From: Kappaphycus alvarezii
Taxonomy: Eukaryota; Rhodophyta; Florideophyceae; Gigartinales; Solieriaceae
Assembly (NCBI GenBank): GCA_002205965.3
Contig: NADL03000705.1
Span: forward strand, 806,001 to 870,000
Length of the DNA: 64,000 nt
Reading direction: 5' to 3'
Position numbers and translations under genes: made by a program. This document shows, one piece after another, positions 12,049 through 21,179 of this stretch. The notes under the pieces are model-generated. The model saw only the letters and a list, made by a program, of their open reading frames with translations, was not told the DNA's origin and did not search any database. Positions within the stretch are counted from its first letter, which is position 1. Each line of letters begins with the position of its first letter.

Positions 12049-12889
12049 TTAGTTGCTAGACTTAGCGTCGCGGTTACCTTTTCCCGAGTTGCCTTTAGTA
12101 CGTCCACGGCTGCCTTGAGCAGCTTGTTTGTTGAACTCCTTCGCGTAGGCTTGTGAGCGGAGTTCGGCAAATTTGGTCTTGGTTGAGCGGTAAAGCTCCG
12201 AGGAGTAAGGAAGGTCGTCCTCTCGGAGGTAGCGTTGTAACAGAATAGCCTCCGATTTTCCTGACTCGAGGGAGTCGGTGAAGAAGTCGACCCTTTCCAG
12301 AACCCGATGATACGAAGCCTCGAGGAAGTGGTGAAGTACGGCGAAGTGCTCGGTAGCAGCACTGAAATCTTTCGAAGCGAGGGCTTCGGCCACACGGTGG
12401 GCGGAAGAGAGCGGAGTTGTTCCCAATGTTCCAGAGAACTTCGGCTTCCCAACCGTCGCGAAGATCTGCCGACTTGATGCGCCCGAATAAGCCTTCTGGC
12501 TCGGGGATGAAGCGCTTGGCAGGGAAAGGAGCGATGGTCGAAGGACGCTGGAATTTGTTAAGCTTCCCTGTTTCAGAGTAAGCTTGACGGGTGGAGAAGG
12601 TGTCGGAGACGGCGTCAGCGGAGGGAGCCGGCAGAGTGACTCGAAGTAGTCCGCTGTAGTAAGGTGCAGCTGCGTTGGGTTCAGCAGGGGCTGCACCGGT
12701 CCGAGGGTGTCGGATTAGGGTGATCGGTCGCGGCAGGTGTTGCGGCAGGTGCGGCAGTAGGTCCTTGCCCGGACTCCAGAAGGCTGAGGATACTGGAAAG
12801 CTTGTCCTGATGCCTGTAACCTTGTTTTCGAGGGTGTGAAGGCGAGAGTTGGCGGACTGCGATGAATCAGAGGAAGAAGCATTGGACAT
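12049..12889 (-). pseudogene. Gag-like frame of the DIRS-type element
   Basis: This is the 5'-most frame. Its C-terminal part is helical (ALASKDFSAATEHFAVLHHF) and ends in a Gly/Lys/Arg-rich basic tail, as expected of a nucleic-acid-binding Gag. There is no zinc knuckle. The assignment rests on position and composition. Confidence 0.6.
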
Positions 12890-12953
12890 GGTGAATGCGG
12901 TTGAGTGAAGGTCTGCCTAGACGGTTGATTCGTCCGGAGCTTGGTGATCGTGA

Positions 12954-13249
12954 GAGAACAAGTGACGACTTGAGGAACGAGAAAAGGGGACATCGTTTCC
13001 AAGTTGGCGGTTATAAGCCTGTTCAACTGGTTGGGCTAGCACTGCAAGCCAGCCTTGCGCAACATCCATTTCATCCGTAGAAAATCCTTAGCTTAGAGTA
13101 ACTTAGAATAAATCCAGCGAGCGTAGAATTTCCATATCGTATAAACTGATCGTTGCCGTGACTGCGTGACTTGCTTACAGTCGTGTAGCCCAGCCTCGTT
13201 GAAGCCCCCTTACATTATTCACCCATAATTTTTTCAATTACAACACCGA
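12954..13249 (-). repeat. Right terminal direct repeat of the DIRS-type element
   Basis: It is the partner of 8721-9015. On the element's strand this is the 5' copy. Confidence 0.95.
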
Positions 13250-14686
13250 TACTACAATCTTCACTGTGATCCTATTTGAGGGTCAACGCATGAAAATAGG
13301 ATAACAATCGTTACTAATCTTTGTATCCGAAATTGTCTCTCCGTGACCCACTGTGAGTACCGTGACATTATTTTGTTAAACTAGTCATTCCAACAGCTAA
13401 TGGCGAAATGTTTGCTCCGTTCCAACATCAAAAGACAAGCTGTCCCCTCCCCCGGTGCATGTCATTTTGCTTACTGTTTCTACACAGAACTGTTCCCCCC
13501 GTTATTCGCTTCCAAATCCCGGGGAAAATCCTTTCTCGCTCCCTACCTGTACTACAATTGGTACCCGTGAAACCCTTATTCTTATTTATTTCCCCCCTTC
13601 CAAATTGGCCTCCTCAGTGACTCGGGTCTAGCTTCGCACGGGGACTTAGTGGAGGCTCGAAAGCGCGATACGGTTGGTTTTAAGCAGGGGACAGGTATTC
13701 GGTCGTAATAAAAGCGTCATTCTTCTTCCTTCGTAAGTTGAGGCGACGCCTTAGGGTGTAGGCCATGATATGTCTCGAGTCATTGGCACTCACCAGCAAT
13801 GCTGAATATGATTCGAATGCAATGCAGCGAAGTTGCGGGAATTGGAGATGGGGTTAAAATTGCCGAAATGGACAGCTTGCGAGCTACGCCTGAAATCTGG
13901 CAACTGGTCGAGTTGTAAATCTAAGTAACACAAAAGTTGCGGATTCGGTAGCAGTAATTCTTGGGGTACCCTCTTATCATGTTACATGTTGTGAGCGAGA
14001 CAAAGTGATCCAAAGTTGGTCACAGTGGATTTGTACAGCATGATGCTTACAGTGCACCGCAGTAAAGGACTTTTTTATTGTAGTTTACAGTATAGTACGT
14101 ACACTATCTGCATTATTTCCATTTGTGGTTGCATCATTTCGGAACTAATTTGTCAGTGCAGTATTCCTATACTGTACTGTACTGTACAAAAGCCATACGA
14201 TTGGTAGCAAATCTACTGCTGTCATGTCAAACGGCGGCCTTTAGCACGGCAAGATTCGATGGAAACATGTTTCATCGTGAGTTTTTAACCATCGTGCTAG
14301 TTTTCGCCAAAAGCCAAACACAAAGAAAAATAAAGCAAGGCAACTCTTCGTTGACAAACAATGTGGCTGAAAAAACTATTTCTTTATCGCCGCCCCGAAT
14401 CGTCGACCACACCACTTCCCCTCCTCCCTCATCTCATTCCTGTACTTTTACAAAATGCATACTATTACACGCACGATGTCTTTCCGTTTCCCACCTGACC
14501 AGTTTTCATAAGGATAAAACGGAAAAAAAACATACAATCCTCCCATGCCAGAAACACCGCCTCAAACCAGCCTTTCCCCTCACCAACCCACCTGTTATGA
14601 CCCCACCAAATTCCCCGCAAACTCATCCTGCTCCGCCACCTCATGCACTCCACTCAAACTCCTTGCCTGGTATGCAATAAAAGTAC
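13250..14686. other. Intergenic stretch with one TACTG run
   Basis: No gene is recognisable. A run of TACTG units lies at 14168-14188. The plus strand is pyrimidine-rich from about 14.38 to 14.65 kb, downstream of the RING gene's stop. Confidence 0.5.
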
Positions 14687-15403
14687 TCAACGCGGCCCTC
14701 TCTGATGAATCACGGCGATAATCGCTTCTCGCAAATCCTCATCCGGCACACAATTCATACGCGCACAACACAGCGGACATTTCGGCCCTGGCGTCCATGA
14801 CACCACCTGCCCAGCCCTAGTAATTCCAAAACGAGCCGGATTCAAATGCGCCTTGGTACAATGCACAGCCCATGCCTCCAAACACGTTGCACACAACGCG
14901 TGACGACAAGGCAACACTCTCACCACCCGTTCTGAACTGCTTGCAAATTCACACAGACATACCGGGCCTTGCCGCAACAACCACGCAAACCAGTACACAC
15001 AACCACAAACGGTGCACATGCGTCCACTCTGGTTAGACTCTACATCAAAGACACGCGGCCTACAAATACACGATACTGTACACACAGAGTAACGAGGATG
15101 TGATCATGACGCGCGGGTTTGTCAAGAGGGGGGAGTGAAATTCATTCTTACAGTCTGTGTTGATAATGTTTGACTCCGTGGCTGCGGCTTCGTAGCGTTT
15201 CCGTGGTGCGAGGCGGTCGAGTTTGCGAATGACCCTTCGCCTCACAGCGTCACCTGGAGCGCGTCGTAACAATAGGCGAGTCCCGTAGCAACAGCGACTC
15301 CCGTAAGAACAAGGTGACGAAGGCCTTGAGGCGGTGAAGTGACCGTGAAGCCGTCGCCGTGTCGAAGTGCGAGTGAGAGGCTTGCAGGGGAGGGATTCGT
15401 CAT
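14687..15403 (-). CDS. Membrane-anchored RING-finger protein, probable E3 ubiquitin ligase
   Basis: The C-terminal exon (14687-15085) carries VRVLPCRHALCATCLEAW, a CxHxxCxxC block, then CPLCCARM about 40 residues later, the second half of a RING-H2 zinc site. The first Cys pair is odd: the text reads GPVCLCEF where CxxC is expected, so the first ligand is Gly, unless the upstream CTVC serves. An upstream segment starting at the ATG at 15403 has a hydrophobic stretch (HLVLTGVAVATGLAYC), then, after a one-base frame change near 15245, a basic helix (RRRVIRKLDRL). A possible 92-bp intron lies at 15060-15151 (GTAAGA..TTTGTAG). RING proteins pass ubiquitin from an E2 enzyme to a substrate. Joining the two parts into one gene is inference. 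Confidence 0.55.
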
Positions 15404-16216
15404 TATGGATAGATGAGGGTGGATGGTGCGGGATGGGGTGTGACTCGGGGGAAGGGAGATAAGGGGAAAGTCGGGTTACTGGCGTTTGTGTTCTTCCACG
15501 CGGTTGGTGGTGGGACCCTGTATAGGGCACTGAGTGAGACATTGCTCGATTCCAAATCCGCAGCGTTGCTTCATTGCTTTGATGCATTTTAATCGGACAA
15601 TTTTGCAATGCGATTTTTGGAGATTGCCAATCACATTTTTACACGTTACAGTTTCGATACCATTTGGAATTTATGTCCTGCCCAGTATGAGCCCTGGTTT
15701 GGAACAGCAATTGCTGACCATTCCGTGCTCTTACATTTATCATTGCAATCAAGAGCCCTGTTTACTCGGCCGGTTCATTACGCAGCGCAAACCAACAAGG
15801 GCCCTAGCATGCACCCACCCCATCTGCAATCTCTGACCCTTTGTGACCCGCCGGGTGACCGCCGGGTGACCGCCGGGTGACCGCCGGGCAGATGAATCGT
15901 GACAGTCTATCGCTTACATGTTGCAGCTGCTTGTTTGCTTCCAGTTTTCACTTGCTCCCTTGTTTCACCCATTTCAGGACCATCGTTTCAAATTGTTGAA
16001 AAGTGAAAAGCCACGACGTCTGACAGGAGACTTAATGCAACCCCTGTGATGTTGATGCACAATGTACTACCTACCCGTTGCGACGTCATCTCTGCCTGGT
16101 TGAATCAAGCATCATCTACACTCACACGTTTTGCCAGCCATTGGCAATGACTGTCAACACCTTTTAAAGCCCGTTGAGCGTTCAATGTTCAGCAGTCAGG
16201 CAACGAGTGTTTCCTT
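15404..16216. other. Intergenic stretch with an 11-bp tandem repeat
   Basis: It separates the divergent RING and BAR genes. No gene is visible. Four units of CCGCCGGGTGA lie at 15844-15888. Confidence 0.5.
15844..15888. repeat. 11-bp tandem repeat, about four units
   Basis: CCGCCGGGTGA is repeated head to tail. Unlike the TACTG arrays it is GC-rich and appears only here. Confidence 0.9.
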
Positions 16217-17153
16217 TTGCCTGTCTCGTGTAAAACGACCGGGTCTGTCTACAGCCGCACGCCCAAAATGCAGCTCATCATGTCCCGCCTGTCATCAAAG
16301 TCCCCCAAAATGCTTCATTCCGTGAAACTAGCACTCTCCTCCTCCCGCAGTGACAAGGCATTCCTCTCTGCCGATCAGCGTCTCCGCGAAGCCGATGAGA
16401 CGATAACGCAACTGCAACGATGGTTCCCTCAGCTTCAAGTGGCAGTAGAGGACAATGAGAAGACGTGGGAAACGGTAGGGTACACGGTACGCAAGGTGTC
16501 TACGATAGCGCAACAAACGTTTCCTACAGAGCATCCGTTACAGTACATGTTGGACCACTTGCATGCGGCAGGGGTTGAAATTACAACGCCGACACGTACA
16601 CATGAGCTGTATGAACAGCGAGCACGTGCGGCGGCGAATCTGAGAGCGTTTAATGACCGAATTCGGGAGTTGCGAAATTTGCAGATGGGATGTGTGGCGG
16701 CCTCAAGGAGAAGGAGTACTATAATGCAAAGGTGGAGACGCTGCGGGTGAATGAGGGACGGAAGAAGAAGGTGACGGAGCGGGATGTGGATAAGCGGTTG
16801 AGGAACGAGCAAAAGTTGGCCGAGGTGGCGAATGAGGTTAATTTCAAGTGGCAGCGGTTGCAAAAGGAATTGGTGGAGGTGGAGAGTGAGAAGGGGGGAT
16901 TGTGGAGGATGTGTTGTGGATGTTTGTCAAGACGCAGGAGTATTTCTTTGGGGTGAATCCGATGGGGGTGTCGATTTCATTGTTAGAGTCGAGACGGGGA
17001 AGGAAGGGGGAGGGGGATGTGTTTGAGGAAGGAGGACTGGTGTCATCAGTGTCGCCGTTGTCGGGACATGCGGAAGTGTTTGAGGTGAATGGGGATGGAC
17101 GAGATGTTGAGGACGAGCACGGTGAGGGCCGAAAGGGGGCGGCGGGAATTTGA
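16217..17153 (+). CDS. BAR-domain-like protein, gene 1 of a tandem pair
   Basis: The product is almost wholly helical and highly charged. The likely start is one of the Mets at 16268 or 16280. Blocks in order: ADQRLREADETITQLQRWF, a long middle helix, KEYYNAKVETLR followed by GRKKKVTERDVDKRLRNEQK, then FKWQRLQKELVEVES and LWMFVKTQEYFFGVNPM. The YY.AK...LR block, a lysine-rich stretch and a final helix with TQEYFF match BAR domains, dimeric coiled coils that sense or bend membranes. The tail is acidic and Gly-rich. Frame changes by single bases near 16.69 and 16.90 kb while the helical pattern continues. A similar gene follows on the same strand 0.6 kb downstream. The fold is inferred from motifs only. 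Confidence 0.65.
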
Positions 17154-17797
17154 GAATGGACATAAATTTTGTTGTCATTGTTATTGTTACCCTACCTTGC
17201 TGGACGTTACCATAATTGCATTTCTGCATGCAGGTACAGTACAGTACAGTACTGTACATCTGGCGTGGCACAAGACTTGACAGATGTTCGGGATGCACTG
17301 GCAGTTGACGAATTGAGAAAAAAAACGACATTGAGGAGGCAAATGCTGTACCGTACAGTGAATACTGTACAGAGGACCAACAAACGTAGCAGTGCTGTAA
17401 ACGTCGTATTCGTTCTATGCATACCCAAGTGTAAGCACCCTTGGGTTATCGGTTTCAAATTGCGTCTATAACGACCAAAAGGTCTTACAAATTACAGTAC
17501 GCTATACAGTAGAGTAGAGTACAGTATTTTTGTCCTCTACATGGTACAGTATCTTTTGCACCAAATTCACTTGCAGCATGTCCATGTGGACCGCTATCAC
17601 GTCACGACGAAAAGGAGGTGTGTTGAAGAGTTTGTATAATATAAAATCAAACTCATGTGCAACTCGTTTACCGCCTCCCCCCATCCCCGCGTAAACAGAA
17701 ACTGCACTGCCCTTGCCCGTGCACCTCAGCCACCTTCGCACCTTCACTATCCCCGTCCCTCACCCCTCCACAACATGATCCACGGCTCAAGGTCTCC
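17154..17797. other. Spacer between the two BAR genes, rich in TACTG units
   Basis: CAGTA/TACTG runs lie at about 17233-17258, 17343-17372 and 17493-17553. No gene is visible. The 3' part is pyrimidine-rich and leads into the second BAR gene. Confidence 0.6.
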
Positions 17798-19015
17798 ATG
17801 GCCAAGGGCACCGGTAAACGTGAAATCCTTGGCACCGACGATTCCCACAACATCACTGCCTCGGTTCTCTCCAAATGGAAAGCATCTCTCAATCCCTTCA
17901 CGATGCCCTTGCCGCCAATGAGACCGCCTGGTCTAATTTCTTACCACCTACACCTTTTTCAACAATGCCGCATACGCCATGTACTCTGACCGCGACGTCG
18001 ACGCCCGTTCCATACTCAAATCCTTAGAAGAGGGCCGTGCCGCCAAGCACAGCCTACTCCCGTCGAAGGAACCTACTCCTCTGCTCAAGCGGTCGAAATC
18101 TCCAGACAAGAAATAATGACCATCTTGTCCCGTATTGGCAATGCCGAGGCCCTACATCTCAAGCGATTGGAGGCCACCCGAGAATACCGCTATTATGACC
18201 GCAAGACAAAGCAAATGCTTGAATCGGAGCGTCGAAAGGGCTCCGTCGCCTCGGCAAAGGAGGTTGAACGTCGCTCCAGAAACCAGAAAAAAGTCATGGA
18301 CCTCGCCGTTCAACTCAACAGCATCACAACCCAGTTGTACACCGAACTCGAATACATCGATATGGAACGTCTCGCTATAGCCGATCGTGCCACGGCCGCT
18401 CTACTCACCCTGCAAAAGACCATCTTCGAATCAAATCCCGCGGCCGATGCAATCAACCGCGGCAACATGGCCCGTATAGGACGTAGAGTCATACCGCGTG
18501 ATGAAGTGCGCGAGTGGATGCCCAGCACGCTCCACCCGCCAATCCGAATCCCAATGTCCTAATCCAAATCTTAGCAACAGTTCCATCCCCACTCCAGCTC
18601 AAACCTCGCTTGCTGTCACCGCCCAAGTCACCCAGGCCTACCCGCCGCTAGGCTACTATGCATCCCCGTCATCAGATCAGAATGGACAGCAACCTGCACT
18701 GCAACAGATTCCTTCCGCACCTGCTGCGCTGCCATATTCCAAGTTTCAGCTCCAATGCAGCAAGGGAGTATGGCAATGCAGCACGGCGTTCAGTCACCAG
18801 TGGAGCTATGGTTGTATCATCCGGCCACCTGCATGTGCAACCGCAGCAAATGGCCGAAGGGTATGCGAATCAACCCCAGGGACAATCCATGGGTCACAGC
18901 CCATGATGACGCCCGAACAAACACTACTGGTTACTCACTTCCGACGTCGGTGGGTTCGACCGTGACGGAACCAAAGTACGCGAAGGACGGGTCACTCTGT
19001 GCGGGAGCGCGGTGA
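17798..19015 (+). CDS. BAR-domain-like protein, gene 2 of a tandem pair, with Gln/Pro-rich tail
   Basis: The probable start is ATGGCCAAG at 17798. The body holds SLHDALAANETAWSNF, YSDRDVDARSILKSLEEGRA, then EATREYRYYDRKTKQMLES, a basic stretch (KEVERRSRNQKKVMDL), and two further helices ending TLQKTIFESNP. This arrangement is that of a BAR domain, as in gene 1. After about residue 250 comes a low-complexity tail rich in Pro, Gln, Met and Gly (GYANQPQGQSMGHSP). Single-base frame changes occur near 17.88, 17.95 and 18.06 kb and again in the tail, so the exact stop (about 18965-19015) is uncertain. The pair probably arose by tandem duplication, but the two proteins are now very different in sequence. 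Confidence 0.65.
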
Positions 19016-19287
19016 AGCAAGGGGGAGTAAAGGAGGGACGGCATGTCCAAGTTTGTAGAGTGAGTTGAACAGGTGGTGATTATTGGAAGGTTTGTTTTCT
19101 TTTGCTAGTTAGTCGACGCAGTTGTAATCTGGAAAGCAGTCTCGGAAAGTCATGACGGTCATGCGTAAAAGAGGAGTGGCTGACATTGCCAAGAGGCGTG
19201 TCTTCCGCTGCTTGTTATTATTTTCGGTGATTTACGAATTTGGGGGTGATACTGGCAAGATAGTTGTTTTTACTTTCTCAGGCGTTA

Positions 19288-19764
19288 TCAGTCAATGACT
19301 TTTATAACAGCGGGCTCAGAGGACGAGTCCATTTCCCAAGGCTTCCATTTTGCCATGTGCGGGATGAGTTCAAGTTCATTTTCGGCCTGTTCTATAATTT
19401 CTGAGATCTGGCCAAAGTTGAGGGTGGCCTCAATTTTATCAATATCCTCCGTCTTCTCAACGACGGACAAGCGATGGTTGGTATCTTTTCCACATTGACG
19501 CGGTAGGCAGCATCTTCAGGGATTTGCTTGAGGCGCAAGGGTTTGCTGATAGAGCTCAGCCAAAGACTTTCGAGAGAGGGGTGTGGGCGATTGGATTGGT
19601 TAGAAATATGAAAATCGAAGAGCGTAGGGGTTGAGATGCAATTCATAACGTACTTTGCGGGGATTGTCACCTTCTACCAAGCCGACTGGACCAGGCTCGC
19701 GCATAGTACTGATCGTGCGGCGGTAGTTTGTGAGGAGGAGGCGACGAGCAGCGTATCGCAGCAT
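19288..19764 (-). CDS. NDUFA5: NDUFA5, complex I accessory subunit (B13)
   Basis: NDUFA5 is a small subunit of the matrix arm of mitochondrial NADH:ubiquinone oxidoreductase. The first exon (19654-19764) starts with a basic, Arg-rich presequence (MLRYAARRLL) and ends at EGDNPRK; the second (19288-19566) contains IPEDAAYRVNVEK, LSVVEKTEDIDKIEA, FGQISEIIEQAENELEL and MAKWKPWE, each aligning with the animal family (IP.NAAYR, VKAEPD, GQLEEVI.QAE.EL, M.EWK.WE). An 87-bp intron (19567-19653) has GTACGT, TTCTAAC and AAAG. Exon 2 holds one extra base near 19530 and one missing base near 19484; they cancel, so total exon length remains a multiple of three. It is head-to-head with PSMG3. I am confident of the family. 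Confidence 0.9.
19567..19653 (-). other. Spliceosomal intron of NDUFA5
   Basis: It is 87 bp long, with donor GTACGT, branch-like TTCTAAC about 35 bases before the end and acceptor AAAG. It falls between codons, right where the conserved reading frame needs to be joined. Confidence 0.8.
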
Positions 19765-20229
19765 TGTTGGTGTGATTGTGGATAGTGTTGTTATGTCAGG
19801 TGGAGACGCACGGCGATCAAAGGAATGTCGATGGAATACCGCCGAGATTGCTTGGTCCGCAATTTCGTCGGTGAGGACTGTGTGTACATTAGGTCCTTTT
19901 GAGGGGTCCCGAGTAACCCATTCTTACAGTAAATGTATCAGTTTTTCAAAAATAATTTTTAGAAAGCTGGTTCTGATGTCCAGTAGACTTTACAGTATGC
20001 CAATTGCAATTTTGTGAACTGATACTGTACTGCACCGTACTGCTCCGGCTCAACCAAATCCAAAGCTTGAGCCGCAGCGCTCAAGCTGGTGACAGCGAAC
20101 CCTCAAAGGTACGGCGAGGCATCGTCCGTACTACTCTTGAACAGTCCCCTTTACCTTCGCAGGTGCATCGCAACTACTGGTTCGCTTCGTGCTTGATCCA
20201 GCCCCTTGAACGACTCTTCCCTCCCCACC
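19765..20229. promoter_or_regulatory. Shared promoter region between NDUFA5 and PSMG3
   Basis: The two genes start 465 bp apart and point away from each other, so this spacer must serve both. It holds TACTG-type units at about 20022-20046 (ATACTGTACTGCACCGTACT). No TATA box stands out on either side. Confidence 0.6.
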
Positions 20230-20753
20230 ATGGTTGGGCCATTGCAATCCCCCGCCGCTCAAAATTCATTACCAGTTTTGGCCCCCGCCGGAGACTCAAA
20301 CCACCCCGCCCACCGGATAAAACAGCCACTCCCGGATCAACGGCCATGACACTCAATTCCTCGTTCAGCCTTTCGCCGACCGCATCTTTGTTCTTGTCAC
20401 CCAAGTCCAGAAAATGGGCACCACTGTAAGTTTATCTCCCCCTTTGCAAACCTCGTAATCCTGCGCACCTGTTCAAAGATGGCACCTAACTATCCCTCTC
20501 GCTTGCACGTAGATCTCGGCGGTGAAGGAGACAGCAATTGGAGGCGCGCATGCGTTTCAGTTTCTGTATTGCTTGGGAAGAGGGAGGTTCCACAGTTGAT
20601 GCTTTGCGCGCGGCAAATTGTTCAGGCCATGGACTCTGATGGGTGTTCGAAACCATTGCTCTTGTCAATTGCTTTGAATGATCACTCGTTGCTACCGTGA
20701 GACAGGTAGTGGAAAAAGTCAAGGGCCTCGAGTGTGGTGAAGAACCCACTTGA
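20230..20753 (+). CDS. PSMG3: PSMG3-like proteasome assembly chaperone
   Basis: PSMG3 (PAC3) helps build the alpha ring of the 20S proteasome in the cytosol. The start is ATG at 20230 in a CCACCATGG context. Exon 1 (20230-20425) ends with DTQFLVQPFADRIFVLVTQ and QKMGTT; the family has the same VVVTQ..KMGT strand. Exon 2 (20513-20753) has LLGKREVPQLMLCARQIV and KPLLLSIALNDHS, matching LLG.DEP.IHV.A..LV and AVLLAVAVKDKS, then a final helix VRQVVEKVKGLE. The intron (20426-20512) is 87 bp, with GTAAGT, CCTAAC and ACGTAG. Single-base frame changes are needed near 20340, near 20560 and near 20692. The protein is short, as in the family. Confidence 0.8.
20426..20512 (+). other. Spliceosomal intron of PSMG3
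   Basis: Donor GTAAGT, CACCTAACTAT near the 3' end and acceptor CACGTAG. The length is 87 bp, the same as the NDUFA5 intron. Confidence 0.8.
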
Positions 20754-21179
20754 GGGCAACGAATGCTGCGTTCTGTGACTTTGTGACGCCCGACCACATT
20801 TTTGTCTAATGTCTGTTTTGAGCTTAGGATGCATGCTGCGATGCGAGTTGTCAGAGAACACGGCGGGTCCTTACATGTCCATATGATTCTGGGTATTCGG
20901 CAAGAGATGCATAGGAGTTTGAACTCGGTTCAATGCGCAAAGTGATGGCGCAATTTCAGGCCACTTCTTGCCGAGAAATAGCGCTACTCAACTTCAACTG
21001 CCGTTTGCATGTGTAAATCGTTCCATAGTCTCCGCTGGAACATCGTTACTGTTCCATGTTGTAATTTCATGACTGTACTTCAAAAAACCAGAGGGTTGAT
21101 ATCTTTACAAGGAATGCACTAGGATCAATGACTATATTCTTGGTCTGTTGACTCAATCTGCCAAGCCTATCATCTCAAA
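20754..21179. other. Intergenic stretch between the convergent PSMG3 and MCM5 genes
   Basis: It is 426 bp between two stop codons. No gene or repeat is visible. It must hold both polyadenylation regions. Confidence 0.5.

Larger units (their letters stand above)
8721..13249 (-). mobile_element. DIRS/Ngaro-type tyrosine-recombinase retroelement
   Basis: An element of about 4.5 kb reads on the minus strand, bounded by direct repeats of about 295 bp (8721-9015 and 12954-13249). In order from its 5' end it shows a Gag-like frame, a reverse transcriptase with YMDD, an RNase H and a tyrosine recombinase with HSLR. That order, and recombinase instead of DDE integrase, is diagnostic of the DIRS/Ngaro order. 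The two end repeats differ at only a few positions, so insertion was fairly recent. The frames are interrupted a handful of times, so this copy looks inactive as given, unless the breaks come from the assembly. Confidence 0.9.
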
